This document shows, piece after piece, positions 11,730-23,689 of a stretch of 64,000 nt of DNA; within the stretch, counting starts at the first letter, position 1; every line of letters starts with the position of its first letter. Position numbers and translations under genes: made by a program. The stretch comes from Gigantopelta aegis (lineage: Eukaryota; Mollusca; Gastropoda; Neomphalida; Peltospiridae): the NCBI RefSeq assembly GCF_016097555.1, contig NC_054704.1, forward strand, positions 28,314,207 to 28,378,206, given 5' to 3'. The notes below the pieces were generated by a model. It made no database searches, was not told where the DNA came from, and saw nothing but the letters and a program-made list of their open reading frames with translations.

Positions 11730-12860
11730 CGTGGGTGATGAGTGAGGTGGCTGAAGGGACTATTTTTAACAGGGGTGGTACATTGTAGATATAGAGCCGC
11801 AGGGGCAAGGGAAGCCTCTGTTAGGGTTAAGGGGGGATATTAGGGACAGCTCAGTGGTGGGCGGTGTTCATGATGTTGCAATAGCTACAGGTGGTAAATG
11901 TAGGGATAGAGGAGGTTGCACACCACAGTCTTAAGGTTTGTGCGGGAAATGGGGCGGGGGTTAAGGACAATTGTGTGCACCAATCATTAGGCCTAAACCA
12001 GTGAGAATTGGCCACATATCCACGGTGCATGTTCTGGATGCTGGGTTGAATCCAGAGTAGATAGCAGATAAAATATGGTGTTGAAAGTAAAACAAAAGAC
12101 CATTCAGTCAATATGGCGGGTAATGAATTGCGAATGGAGGGGGACCAATGACGACCCCGTCCGCTTGACCTTGGGTAAGAGGGTCTTTGAGAGTCAGATG
12201 TACATATCTCACCCCCATCAAGAACAATACATTGTGTGTCTCAATTTTTATTACCTGTGGAGCGACTTTAGACTTGCACAAAGGTATGTTGACCAAAGAA
12301 GAGCAAGTTATCTCAATATTTTGAATGGAAAAAGTGACCGTGGCGGAAAAGGTTGGGTTACTGTCGTATTCGATTATTGGGTTTAGGTGCATTGTGAGTT
12401 GGCCCTGATTGAGTTCATGATGTAACCTGACATGTGTAACATGTCGTTATAAGTAATCATGCTATGCCACACATATTTCATGCCGCCGGGGATAGAGCGA
12501 CAATATATGTGGTCAACATCGGTGGTGATTTAGTGGTGCTGAAGGCCGGCTAGTTAGTCTGTCAAACAGTTGAACTGGTAAAGAGTGTTCAGCACATGTC
12601 ATTATGTCGGAAAATATTCCATGCTTTCTGAGGTTGGATGATCGTGGGGAGTGGGGTGGTGGGTGGTGCTGCGAATTCTTATTAGACCAAAGATCAAGAG
12701 TTGCGTTGAGCCCCAATAACAATTTCATTTTAGTGAGTTCACCACAGTTGAACAGTAGACAGACACAGGGATATCAAGGCCCGTCAAGGAGCGGATGCGG
12801 CAAGCATCACATCTTGATGGATCAGAAGACCTACTTACAAAACAAATGAGGGATATTTTT
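11730..12860 (-). repeat. Long unidentified repeat, copy 1
   Basis: The reverse strand is clearly related to 35360-36600 on plus. In order it shares tgatatccctgtgtctgtct, ccttcagcaccact, gaaatatgtgtggcat, aactcacaatgcacc, tggtcaacatacctttgt and ggtttaggcct. The length and order imply an old multi-kilobase element or duplicated gene relic. Open frames exist on both strands (for example 12075-12386 plus and 12108-12392 minus), but neither shows a domain I recognise. Confidence 0.75.
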
Positions 12861-13032
12861 TGTGATTCTGTATGGGCTTATGTTTAAACTGCTAACATTT
12901 AAGCTGTTTTAGAGGAAAGTTTAGTTTCTTGGTATAGTAATTAATACAGACCGGATGGGACCGGATATATAGTTCGTGAAAAACAGGAGGACCATGTATC
13001 GACATTTGTACAAATGAAATAACCCATTATTT

Positions 13033-13033
<1 letters not shown>

Positions 13034-13104
<71 letters not shown>
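13034..13104. repeat. (GT)n microsatellite
   Basis: About 35 GT dinucleotides without interruption. Confidence 0.97.
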
Positions 13105-13106
<2 letters not shown>

Positions 13107-13845
13107 AAAACGTGGGTAAACTGTACACCAAATCATCTTACAAATATAATTTTGCTATACCAGTCATGCGTTTGTTAATTGAAAACAAAATCAGTTAAAA
13201 AGCAACGCATCAAGCTGTCCGGGTACAGATATATAGGATGCATGGCTTCCAATTATAGGAAATGGTTTTCACATGACATTTAAACAATATTTTAATATTA
13301 TTAATCTTTTCTCTTTTTTTTTCGTAGGGAATCACCGTTGCATTGTTTTGTTTTGTTTTGTTGGACCCTATACTATAATGCACACTGCGTGATATGTACA
13401 CTAAATAAAATTATGTTTATTTATTGGGGTGGGTAATAGCATTTTCACAAATAAACAGTGTCACATATACTACCAGTCAGGGCGATCTCAGCACAAATAT
13501 CACTTATGCACTTAAGGTGGTCATAGGGCTAAGATCTCTTTGTGGAACGGGGCTCAGAGTTGCAGTTGCTTTTACTCCGTACATAGTTCATTGTACACCT
13601 CGAACCTTTAAACGCAAGTCCCTAATTCGGCACAGAGCAACCATAAGAATTACGGAACTCAGCTGTGTTCAGGCTATTACTGCGTATCATTTGTGAAATG
13701 TTTTGTTTAACATTTATATAAGTGTAGGAAATAGCAGGACATTTAAACAGAGGTTAGGCAGGGCTGAAGTATGCATTATATGACTCTAGGCTTTGTGCAT
13801 ACAGCCCACGAACCTTTATAAGGGAAGATCCAAGATTTTGTTTTT
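13105..13845. other. No recognisable gene
   Basis: No exon-like frame or repeat family was recognised. Confidence 0.5.
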
Positions 13846-14200
13846 AAACGTAGCTGTCCTGAGATCTGTGCTAATTCTGGTTTTCTGGTACTAAATATCA
13901 GTGACGGATAGCATGGATGGTGTTGGAAATCAGTTGGCATTTCATCATCAATCATCAGGTAAAATAGCTGCTATAATCAGTTTGCCCTAACCTATACATT
14001 TCTGATTAAACAATCGGGTAAAATTATATGAACGTAAGAAAGATTTGAATTGTAAGGACCACAAGAATGAATGAATGAATGGATGAATGTTTAACGACAC
14101 CCCATCACGAAAAATACATCGGCTATTGGGTGTCAAATGTAAGGACCATGCACCGTTGCTAAGTTTACCTGTCCGTTTTCATTATGTACACATGGAAACA
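13846..14200 (+). repeat. Dispersed repeat, copy 2, carrying a LINE-tail insertion
   Basis: 13846-14062 matches 4165-4393. The copy is interrupted by a small LINE 3' fragment and then resumes with atgtaaggaccatgca. Confidence 0.85.
14066..14141 (-). mobile_element. 5'-truncated LINE 3' end with target-site duplication
   Basis: On minus it reads gacacccaatagccgatgta … ctggggtgtcgttaaac and then (attc)n. It is the same tail as at 33110-33210 and 46530-46600. The flanks tgtaaggaccac and tgtaaggaccat form an 11 bp duplication. The other copy of the host repeat (near 4385) is unoccupied. Confidence 0.88.
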
Positions 14201-14715
14201 AACCCTTGAACGTTGAGGTGGTTTGGTGCCTATACAATTTGTTGAAATAGTAACGTGCTATAATACTAGCAATGAATATACGACAACAAAGATAGGCGTC
14301 CTACAAATCCTGTAAAAGGTAGATAGAAGTAGAAGGCACACTTTGCATAATCTCCAAATATAACATTTTGTGCCGTTAACAACTTAATGAAAAGTCAAAG
14401 CATAGTTAAATTAACCCTGGGTTAGTCTAAAATTCTCTTTTGAGATATCTTTGCACCAATACAAAATAAACATTAGATTTGGTTATGTATGGATACCTTT
14501 GGTTGTCTAAATTAAGCTTCAACACTTCAATTATTATTTGTATTGATTTTGAAAATGTGTTTACCACTGAATAAGCTAACGTTTGACCAACCGGTCCCTG
14601 AAATTTTAATCGGACGTACACGTATGGCTTCAGCAAAGAAATTGAATGCTATATAAAAACAATCTGAACCATATTTTGGAACATTTACTGTCTTACACCA
14701 CTTACTAACTGTCGA

Positions 14716-14996
14716 CTCGCTTGATGCGCGGTCTGTTTGGGATCGATCCCCGTCGGTGAGCCTATTGGGCTATTCCTCGTTCCAGCCAGTGCACCATAAC
14801 TGATGTATCAAAGGCTGTGGGATGTGCTATCCTGTGTGGGATGGTGCATATAAAAGATCCCTTGCTACTAATGGAAAAATATAGCGGGTTTCCTTTCTAA
14901 GACTTAATGTCGAAATTACCAAGTGTGTGACATCCAATAGCCGATGGCTAATAAATCAATGTGCTCTAGTGGTGTCATTAAACAAAACAAACTTTT
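14716..14996 (+). mobile_element. SINE, family A, with perfect 14 bp target-site duplication, next to the OAS-like exon
   Basis: Starts within the tRNA-like head (ctcgcttgatgcgcggtctg) and ends with the family A tail (gtgtcattaaacaaaacaaa). ttactaactgtcga is duplicated at 14702-14715 and 14997-15010. The downstream duplication abuts the T-tract and acceptor of the first recognised OAS-like exon, only 17 bp away. Confidence 0.95.
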
Positions 14997-15058
14997 TTAC
15001 TAACTGTCGAATTTTTTTTTTTTGTAGGTTTGTGTGTTACCATTTGTTTTTTGCAACA

Positions 15059-15607
15059 ATGGATCCAATAAGGAGAGAGCACAATGAGTACCTAACATTA
15101 ATTAGACGTGGAGTCTGTTCAAAATGTGATTCACAGAATCTTGGTACCGGAAGAGAAGGTGCGAGACATCACATGGAAACGAAACATCTGGATTATCATT
15201 GCCCGCAGTGCAATAAAGGTTTTTTTCTTGAACAAGCTGTAAATCAACATGTTGCTAATGCAAGTCACGTAAAGAAATCAAGGAAATCAAGAAGAAGGAG
15301 AAACAGGGCAAAGAAAATTTCACCCCTATTCTCCATATATGAGACTCCTGTCATTAGTAATGCAGCAGCAAGTGCCCCATGGTCTCTGACTCATCACACT
15401 AGTAGAGCAGCCACCGTCAGAGAAGTGACCGACTCGTGGCATGTTGACGTCCTGAAAGGAAGTCAAAGAGGTGAAAATCTTGATGACTTCATGAAGAGGA
15501 AGGTCTTCCCCGATGAAGAGTACAAGAAAAAAAGTAAAGAACTCGTGGATTATCTAACGAAGTTCGTTCAGCACAATATTCCATTCAGCGTCAAAAAAAT
15601 GTTTGTT
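15059..15607 (+). CDS. OAS: OAS-like gene, first coding exon: two C2H2 zinc fingers plus start of the OAS domain
   Basis: First recognised exon of a gene for a 2'-5'-oligoadenylate synthetase-like protein. OAS enzymes are cytoplasmic nucleotidyltransferases that, on binding double-stranded RNA, make 2-5A from ATP to activate RNase L in vertebrates. An acceptor (T-tract, gtag ending 15027) precedes a 31 bp 5'UTR piece. ATG at 15059 gives 183 codons ending in phase 0 at a consensus donor gtaagt (15608). Residues C20-C23 with H38 and H43, and C48-C51 with H64 and H70, form two C2H2 fingers. A basic patch (72-86) follows, and residues from about 146 resemble the OAS N-terminal helix. The joined reading runs straight into the GS-x-GK motif of the exon at 30404. 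Zinc fingers are not part of vertebrate OAS, so this is a fusion or lineage-specific architecture. The enzyme's activity is inferred only. Confidence 0.85.
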
Positions 15608-16224
15608 GTAAGTATACAGAGTATGTTATAGTTACATCATCCTTTTACGAAAGATTTGTTGAGTGACGACCGCAATAACTGTGGTCTAACTAGACGAATC
15701 TTGAGTGATGAATGAGGTAACTATCTTGTACTAGCCCCTATGACTTCACCATGATAGTGAAGAAGTTTTATAATTTAATTTTAGCGGGCACATTTCACCT
15801 TGCTTCTAGAATCGGACGTAGCAAATGTGTGGGTTTTTGCAATTTATTGGATCCACCTTGGACTATTTGCTTCGATTAACCTATATGGGGGAACATGTCG
15901 GGAATGCGAATTCATTAAGATGATGACTCAGATGACACTACAAGCACGAATACAAGGAGAGAGTGCTGCGTAACCCCTCCTCAAAATATGAAGTGCCCAC
16001 AAAAATTAAATGTTTAACAGTGAATACAGTGCATTTATTGGTTTTTAGTGGGGAACGTAATATCTTGCTCAGCTTGATAATTATCATGTAGATAATATAT
16101 ATGTTGGTGAACTTTTGCACTAGCTTGGCCATTATTTTATATTGTGGGGTAGGCTACCCATACATGGGGAGGGCACCCACACTGCCTTGGAGTCGTGTTA
16201 TGAAGCGACAGACGAATGTATATA

Positions 16225-16290
16225 TAACAGGTAGTTGGGGTGGGTGGGGGTGGGGTGGGGTGGAGTGGAGTGGAGTGGAGTAGTATACAC
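16225..16290. repeat. Degenerate (GGGGT)/(GGAGT)n tract
   Basis: G-rich pentamer-like repeat (ggggt then ggagt units), with a further G-run of about 13 near 16363-16377. It has G-quadruplex potential by composition. Confidence 0.8.
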
Positions 16291-16652
16291 AGGGCCCATG
16301 GAGTGGAAAATGGAGTGGGCGAGTGGATGGATGAACATACATGTAGCGGACCCGAACCTCCGTGGGGGGGGGGGGGGCTTCCGAGGGACATGCTTCCGAG
16401 AACATTTTGTATATCAGGTGTTAAAATACGCCACTTGAACAGAGTAACAGAGAAAAGTGGGTGTTGTGCTATGACCTCTGCGACATCTTGCTATAAGCGT
16501 CCTTTTTAATGCTGCTAACTCCCTCAATACTGGAGATGCCACTTTTTTAAATGTTGCAGTCGATTAGTAATGTAATGGAAAATGAAGCGAACCTATTTAA
16601 TAATATTTAAGTTTATTTTTAATTTTTTAATTTTTTAATTGTTTTAATTTTT

Positions 16653-16775
16653 ACAGATTTATATTGTAACTTTATTACTAATGTTAATGAAAATGTTACT
16701 TTTTAAAACAATGTTCTAATTTACTTACTGCTGAACTATAGGTGACCTGTCGGTATAACTTTCTTCGTATAGGCT
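16653..16775 (+). repeat. Dispersed repeat shared with 58552-58655
   Basis: Shares acagatttatattgtaac, aacaatgttctaatttactt and ctgctgaactata with 58552-58655. A second shared block (cgcaataactgtggtctaac) is at 15668-15690 and 58464-58485, so the two loci are diverged copies of one longer repeat of about 1 kb here versus 0.3 kb there. Confidence 0.75.
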
Positions 16776-17201
16776 AGAAGGCATTAAAATGCTGTGCCAG
16801 ACCATACACTAAAATTCCACAATTAAGAGCCTTCTTAATTCATTGCAATAATATTTTACACCGATATGTAAATCAATAACTACGAAAATGCCTCATAAAA
16901 GTATTTCAAAATCACCCCCGTACAACACTGCCGGAAACGACCGAGCAAAATTCTCGGTGAAAACATTTGCCCGTAAATAGCCATGACGTCATGAAGGGAA
17001 CTTGCTTCACAGAAACCTACAACCAGATGACTGACAGCGACTGCCAGGCGATTCTTCTTTCGATGATGGACGACTGGACTAATATTTATGCAACACAACA
17101 AATAATGCCATGTCAGTTTGAAACTGGAACGTCATCCGCAGAACCATCGGCCTGACAGATGACGATGAAAATGTTCGTGGGAGACAGGTCACCACTGAAT
17201 G

Positions 17202-17401
17202 NNNNNNNNNNNNNNNNNNNNNNNNNNNNNNNNNNNNNNNNNNNNNNNNNNNNNNNNNNNNNNNNNNNNNNNNNNNNNNNNNNNNNNNNNNNNNNNNNNN
17301 NNNNNNNNNNNNNNNNNNNNNNNNNNNNNNNNNNNNNNNNNNNNNNNNNNNNNNNNNNNNNNNNNNNNNNNNNNNNNNNNNNNNNNNNNNNNNNNNNNNN
17401 N
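17202..17401. other. Assembly gap, 200 N
   Basis: Run of exactly 200 undetermined bases. The true distance is unknown. Confidence 0.99.
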
Positions 17402-17679
17402 TATCAAAGGGAACGGTTCCTTGGTTTGTGTACAGGGGGGGCAAAGGCCTGATTAGAATAATTTTTAAAAATAGGGGAGACAACAAGGGGAATATTTCTT
17501 CGTTTTCTAATGATTTGGTTGTCATAAACCCACCCACCCACCATTTCCAAACCATGGCCACCAACGGTTTTATTATTTTGTTCCAGTTGTTTATTAACCC
17601 CAGAAACATAGATTATATCAGGATTGGGTTTCTAACAGTTTTCGTAATGAACGATTGTTTAATGATATCTCAGCACAAA

Positions 17680-17769
17680 ACATACATCAGCTACTGGATG
17701 TTAAACAAGTACATATATATGCATAAATGAATCACCATATTCCGTCTGTGTCTGTGTGTGTAGTGTGGT

Positions 17770-17820
<51 letters not shown>

Positions 17821-18300
17821 ACGATCCTGCACCCCCCGCGGAATACAAATAACAATATTCTGTCATGACGTCGGCCCGTAGGAACTACACCTGGAGTGTG
17901 TGTTTGTCTCTGTGTGTGCATGTGTGAGTGTCTCTCTCTCTCTCTGTATGTATGTGTGTGTCTGTCTGTGTGTGCACGTGTGTGTATCTCTCTCTGTGTG
18001 TCTATGTGTGTGTGTATGTGTGTGTGCGTGTCTGTGTGTGTGTGTGCGTGTGTGTGTAGTGTGATGTTGTTTGTGTGGTGTGTGTGTGTCTGTCTATGTG
18101 TGTGTGGTGTGTATGTATGTATGTGTGTGTGGTGTATGTGTGTGTGTCTGTGTGTGTGGTGTGTGTTGTCGTGTGTGTGTCTGTGATTGTGTGTGTGGTA
18201 TGTGTGTGTGGTGTTTGTCTGTGTGTATGTATGTGGTGTGTCTGTGTGTGTATGTGAGTGTGTGTGTGGTGTGTATGTGTGTATGTCTGTCTGTGTGTGT

Positions 18301-18354
<54 letters not shown>

Positions 18355-18523
18355 TGTGTGTGTGTGTGTGGTGTGTGTGTGTGTATGTGTGTGTGACAGC
18401 CTCCATTGAGGGGACACAAGCCATGTTTTCATCTTTACTTATATAGAATATGACAAAAAAGGTACATTTGTTTTCGAGTTCCTATGGACCGGTTACATCT
18501 AATATGTCCAAGTAACGTGTATA

Positions 18524-18558
<35 letters not shown>

Positions 18559-18578
18559 TTATCTCTCTCTCTCTATCT

Positions 18579-18610
<32 letters not shown>

Positions 18611-19660
18611 CAGAGAAACCTGTCTTAAGCGGTCACGCAAGGGCTATTGGCTGTTGAACAAGTATATGCATAAATTAATCACCACGTTTCGTCCGTGTGT
18701 GTAGTGTGGTGTGTCTGTGTGTGTGGTGTGTATGTGTGGTGTGGTGTGTGTAGTGTGTGTGTGTCTGTCTGTGTGTGGTGTGTGTATGTGTGTGTGCGTG
18801 TGCATGGGCGTACATAGGATTTTGAAAAGGGGGGTTCCAAAATAGATTGCAAAGATATTGGGCATATATTTCTATGTTGAGTTTTGAAAAGGGGGGTTCC
18901 AAAATAGATTGCAGAGATATTGGGCATATATTTCTATGTTGAGTAAATATAATAATATCAGATATCAATGTCAGATATATTAAATTATTAAAAAAAAGCG
19001 ATTTCAGGGGGGGGGGGGGGGGGGTTCGGTCGAACCCATCGGAACCCCCCCCCCCCCCATGTACGCCTATGGTGTGTGTGTGTGTGACGATCCCGCACCC
19101 CCCCCCCCCCCCCCCCCCCCCCCGCGGAATAAAAATAACAATATTCTGTCATGACATCGGCCTGTAGGAACACCTGGAATGTATGTGTGTGTGTGTATGT
19201 GCCTCTCTGCGTGTGTGTCTGTGTCTGTGTGTGTATGTGTCTGTGTGTGTGAGAGTGAGTGTGTGTATGTGTGCGAGTGTGTGTATATGTGTCTCTCTCT
19301 CTGTGTCCATCTGTGTGTGTGTGTCTCTCTGTGTATGTGTAGTGTGTGGTGTGTGTCTGTGTGGGTGTGTGGTGTGCATGTGTGTATGTGAGTGTGTGTG
19401 TCTCTGTGATTGGGTGTGTGTGGTGTGTATGTGTGTGTTTGTCTGTGTGTGTGTCTTTGTGTGTGTCCGTGTGTGTGTGATGTGTATCTCTCTCTGTGTG
19501 TGTGTGTGTGTGTGTGTGAGACAGCCTCCAGTGAGGGGACACAAGCCATGTTTTCATATTTACTTATATAGAGTATGACAAAAAAGGTACATTTATGTCT
19601 TCGAGTTCCTACGGACCTGTTACATCTAATATGTCCAATATATATGTGTGTGTGTGTGTG
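17680..19660. repeat. Direct duplication of about 0.9 kb rich in (TG)n
   Basis: Two copies, about 17680-18530 and 18640-19660, share a start (ggatgttaaacaagta…atgcataaat), a middle (cgcggaata…aataacaatattctgtcatg) and an end (acagcctcca.tgaggggac … catctaatatgtcca). The long open frames here (H/T-rich or C/V-rich) are microsatellite artefacts. A (TATC)n and (TA)n tract separates the copies at 18524-18610. Confidence 0.85.
18820..18942. repeat. 61 bp tandem duplication
   Basis: A unit starting ttttgaaaaggggggttcca and ending atttctatgttgag occurs twice in tandem, nearly identical. Confidence 0.9.
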
Positions 19661-19733
19661 AGTGTGTGTATGTACATGTACGTGTATGTGTATGTGTATG
19701 TGTGTGTGTATATATGTATATATATATATACAT

Positions 19734-19768
<35 letters not shown>

Positions 19769-19788
19769 TACACGTACACACACACACA

Positions 19789-19831
<43 letters not shown>

Positions 19832-19835
<4 letters not shown>

Positions 19836-20462
19836 ACCTGTCTCAAGCGGTCACGCAAAGGAGTAGATAAAAGTGGCCGCTTAAGACAGGTGGCCGCTGA
19901 GTACAGGTTGCCACATATAGTCTTTAAAACATTTGTTGTTGTTTCTTTTTTATCGTCTGTACTGCTAATCAACGGATGTGTGCTTCACAGATGACTATAA
20001 ATCAACATTTGACATGTCGTCTACTTCAGAAATAATGCAAATGGAATGTATTAAATTAACCGTTCTCAACAAGTTTGTTTTCTTTTTCCATTTAATTATT
20101 TAATTCCTACTCCCTGCGGTGTATTGTCATAGTAAGTGAATCTACAAATGTCAAGCGTAGCCTGCCCAGAGGCAATTAGATGCATTGCAAAGGTATACTT
20201 TCTTAATTGATACACAGTAGAGATGTCGGGACTGAATGGGTACTAGTATTCCTGCACCTTATTGCTATTGTTAAAATATCCCTTTTATATAATAGTAAAA
20301 CGTTACTGTGGCCGCTTAAAACAGGTATTTTAGCGATTTGGGATCGGATTTAGGTAGCCGCTGGCCGCGTTAGACCGGTCACCGCTTATTACAGGTGCAT
20401 TTACAAAAGTGACCGCTTAAGGCAGGTGACCGCTGAGTACAGGTGACCGCTAGGACAGGTTT

Positions 20463-20466
<4 letters not shown>
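19832..20466. mobile_element. TIR element 1 in a (TA)n tract
   Basis: The left end (gacctgtctcaagcggtcac) and right end (gtgaccgctaggacaggttt, then gacta) are inverted and flanked on both sides by long (TA)n. Subterminal repeats of cgcttaa.acaggt and ccgctgagtacaggt occur near both ends (19872-19910 and 20309-20460). A stray left end is at 18611-18640. No transposase, so it is non-autonomous and TA-targeting, as in the Tc1/mariner/pogo group. Confidence 0.75.
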
Positions 20467-20513
<47 letters not shown>

Positions 20514-20516
<3 letters not shown>

Positions 20517-22023
20517 TCAAACTTCGTTAACTCGAAGTTGAAGGGGACGACGAAATAGTTTCAGGGAGTTCGAGTGTTCGAAATTCGTACAGCAGACCTC
20601 AAAGTGAAACTGCATTGCAGTATTATCATTTCGTTGATATCGGATGTTAGCACATTTCTTCTGTGTATATGATAAAAGTAAGTAAATATTAACAGAAACG
20701 AGATAAATCCGATCAATTTGACGTACATCTCTATGTACTTTTATTGTATTAATTGACAGTAAAGTAAAAAAAAACAAAAAACGAAAACTGAAAGCACGTA
20801 CTTACATATAACCGGAAGTAAGCGATAAATTATAGTTGACATATTTTTCAAATGTCAAAACAAGGCGGAACGTAACGTTGTAATAAATTAAAATAATGAA
20901 TGTCGATTAGCACTAAGTACGTTTGTTTACCAAATAAAAAATACACAATATAAATAGCAAAATTATTGTAAATCACAAAAATCTTTTTAAAAACCCTCAC
21001 CAACATAGCGAGTCATAACATAACAAATCAAAACGCTGTATGCCAAATAGCACTAGGTTATGTACTTTTTTTTTTACATATAAAACATTCACAACAGTAC
21101 AAAATAATTTATAGCTCTCAAATCACAAAGTACAAAGAGCAGAACTATCCGGAAAATTTTGTAATTAGAGATTGTTTGGCACACTTGCTTAAAAAAATCG
21201 TCTTTCATTACTGTCTGTAATCTTGCACAGATTGAGCAGCATTTCTTCCGAATGTTCACGGTTCTGCAGGTAGCACCTAAGGCTATGGAGACCCCCCCCC
21301 CCCCCATTTCTGGGCATTTCGCCAGATTGCTTGGATGACAAGAAAACGTGACTATTGACCGATCTGGCTATCCCCCCCCCCCCCCCCCCCCCCCCGTTAA
21401 CGGGTCCTTCTCCAGATTGCTCGATCTCTGATGTATCAGTTTCTAACATAACTAAATGACTAGTAATGAATCATTTTGAATTCACACTTAAATAGCAAAT
21501 AACAAATTTGACATGATGCACTCGTTTAAGAGAAAAAAACAAACAGCGTTAATTGTTATTACAACAGTTCTTTGAAGATTACAAGACTATCCGTACTTTG
21601 TGTAATGAGGCCCGCTGCCGTGTACAAACACCGACAACCCAATGCAGGCATGTAGGATCATTTCGTTCCGCATAGTCGGCGATCTATTATTCTGTAATTA
21701 CCGCGTGTATCATCGATAGCCGAGACCAGTCGGGGCACTCACGCTTGGCTTGGGTGACAATTCATTTTTCTTCAAAGTATTACCGGTACAGTTAAAAGGC
21801 TCAGTCACTCCACAAACTTCGAGTTTTGGAAGTGCAATATCCCTTATTTTTTTTATGGTGGGACCACAAAATTACTTTGAGAGATAGAGTTTTTCGAATG
21901 TTCGAAGTTTGAGTGTTCGAAGTCTGTTATTACTAGTTTGTATAGCAGTTCGGCCGGGACCGCCGTTTCACTTCGAGAGATCGACGTATTTGAAAGATCG
22001 AAGTTTGAGTTATCGAAGGTCGA

Positions 22024-22026
<3 letters not shown>
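20514..22026. mobile_element. TIR element 2 in a (TA)n tract
   Basis: Begins cagtcaaacttcgttaactc and ends with the inverted form (gttatcgaaggtcgactg), with TA outside. Subterminal gttcgaa and ttcgaag motifs recur. The 1.5 kb interior has poly-C/G runs (21294-21305 and 21373-21395) and no transposase frame. A pogo/Tigger-like non-autonomous element is the best guess. Confidence 0.75.
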
Positions 22027-22081
<55 letters not shown>

Positions 22082-22302
22082 TAGAATCTCGTTGGCTCGA
22101 CCTCGGAAGGGTCGATCACACCGCAACGCTCGAACCAAAAACGAAGTCCCGAGTTTTTTGTTCGGTAAACCCTTATATTAACTGCTGAAGGGTCGAACAC
22201 GTCCAGGGTCGACTATAAGCCTTCGCTCGAACTAAATTGTCAGTCCCATCTATGTTAATAGCTATATTTCCCTCGAACTGGTGATCCATCAAATATCAAT
22301 TA

Positions 22303-22660
22303 GGCCAACAAAAAAAAAAAAAAAAGAGTTGGTGATCGTCCTTTTGATCACACAAATCAGGGTGGGGGGGGGGGGGGGGGAGTTTTTTTCTTTTTTTTTT
22401 CTGTGAAAAACTTTATAAAACCCTGGAGACCAGGAGTAGCAGTCAACAGCGCATGCGCCTGGATGTTGTAGTTCCTTCACTGGCCGCCAGATGGACCTGG
22501 TGATGGTTTAACCCGTTATGGTGCTTACGAAAGTTGAATTGCTGCTATCCCGACGCATTTTTAACGGTTTTTAACAAACTAAAAAATAAAACAATTTCAG
22601 GGGCGGGCGCATTTTTCAGGTACGGGCGGGGACGATCACCAACTCTTTTTTTATTTGGCC
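22303..22660. mobile_element. Nested MITE with TTA target duplication (PIF/Harbinger-like)
   Basis: Ends ggccaac(A)n-gagttggtgatc and its inverse gatcaccaactcttttttta-tttggcc, flanked by TTA at 22300-22302 and 22661-22663. TTA/TAA duplications are typical of PIF/Harbinger. Short A/T tracts and a G-run lie inside. Confidence 0.78.
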
Positions 22661-23062
22661 TTATGGCAAACCGCCAAACAGGACTAACAATTGCTGCGCT
22701 TGCGCAGTTGGTTATTATAACCTTCGGATTAATTATTTAGGCGGAACGAACTATAGAAAGAAAGAAAGAAATGTTTTATTTAAGGACGCAGACATAGATG
22801 AATCGGGGAATCGCAACACTAGCTATGCAATCCTTTTGTCACCACACTTGTCATGTTGTTTGTTAACGATCGACTATCGGTAATGATCTTTCAAGTACAG
22901 CTAGTGTTACCGCAACTGTTAGATGAACCGTGATACCAATCAAACATTTAGTGCGCAAACGGGCCTCAGCATAAAGCGTTACTTTGAAAACGACAACATT
23001 TCTGAAAAGTGGACAGTGCTGCGTTTTGTTATTGTTAAAATATTCAAATTGTTCAGTAATAA

Positions 23063-23454
23063 GAAAAAAGAAAGAAAGAAATGTTTTATTTAATGACGCA
23101 TTCAACACATTTTATTTACGGTTATATGGCGTCAGACATATGGTTAAGGACCACACAGATTTTGAGAGGAAACCCGCTGTCGCCTCTACATGGGCTACTC
23201 TTCCGATTAGCAGCAAGGGATCTTTTATTTGCGCTTCCCACAGACAGGATAGCACAAACCATGGCCTTTGATGAACCAGTTATGGATCACTGGTCGGTGC
23301 AAGTGGTTTACACCTACCCATTGAGCCTTGCGGAGTACTCACTCAGGGTTTGGAGTCGGTATCTGGATTAAAAATCCCATGCCTCGACTGGGATCCGAAC
23401 CCAGTACCTACCAGCCTGTAGACCGATGGCCTACCACAACGCCACCGAGGCCGG
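23063..23454 (-). mobile_element. SINE, family C head with B-type tail, with target-site duplication
   Basis: On minus the head reads accggcctcggtggcgttgt … ggtactgggttcggatccca, a different tRNA-like head (B box ggttcggatcc). Its core is diverged from A and it has a B-type tail. Perfect 13 bp duplication tgttcagtaataa at 23050-23062 and 23455-23467. Confidence 0.93.
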
Positions 23455-23689
23455 TGTTCAGTAATAAATTCATGTAAATACAGATTAAGAATTTGCCATT
23501 TATTTATTTGATTTCAATGCATTTACGTGTATTACACAATTTGTATCTAATTCAACTTTCTAACTGATGTTACGGAAATGTCCGATGTTGACTGAATGGT
23601 TCGGTTGAACTACCCGATGGGTCGAACACTTTCTCGAACACCGACGAGGTTGGAGCCAACGAGATTCAACTGTATATATATATATATAT

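Larger units (their letters stand above)
22079..23672. mobile_element. TIR element 3 in a (TA)n tract, with two nested insertions
   Basis: Begins cagtagaatctcgttggctc and ends with the inverted form (gagccaacgagattcaactg), with (TA)n outside. It contains the MITE at 22303-22660 and the SINE at 23063-23454. The remaining sequence has no transposase frame. Confidence 0.78.

Noticed and set aside
12075..12392. Overlapping open frames of about 100 codons on both strands
   Set aside because: Neither shows a recognisable domain. The homologous region at 35-36 kb did not show an obvious conserved counterpart; kept only as a repeat.
17691..19557. Long H/T-rich and C/V-rich open frames (up to about 300 codons)
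   Set aside because: They are translations of (TG)n/(CA)n microsatellites; no splice or domain evidence.
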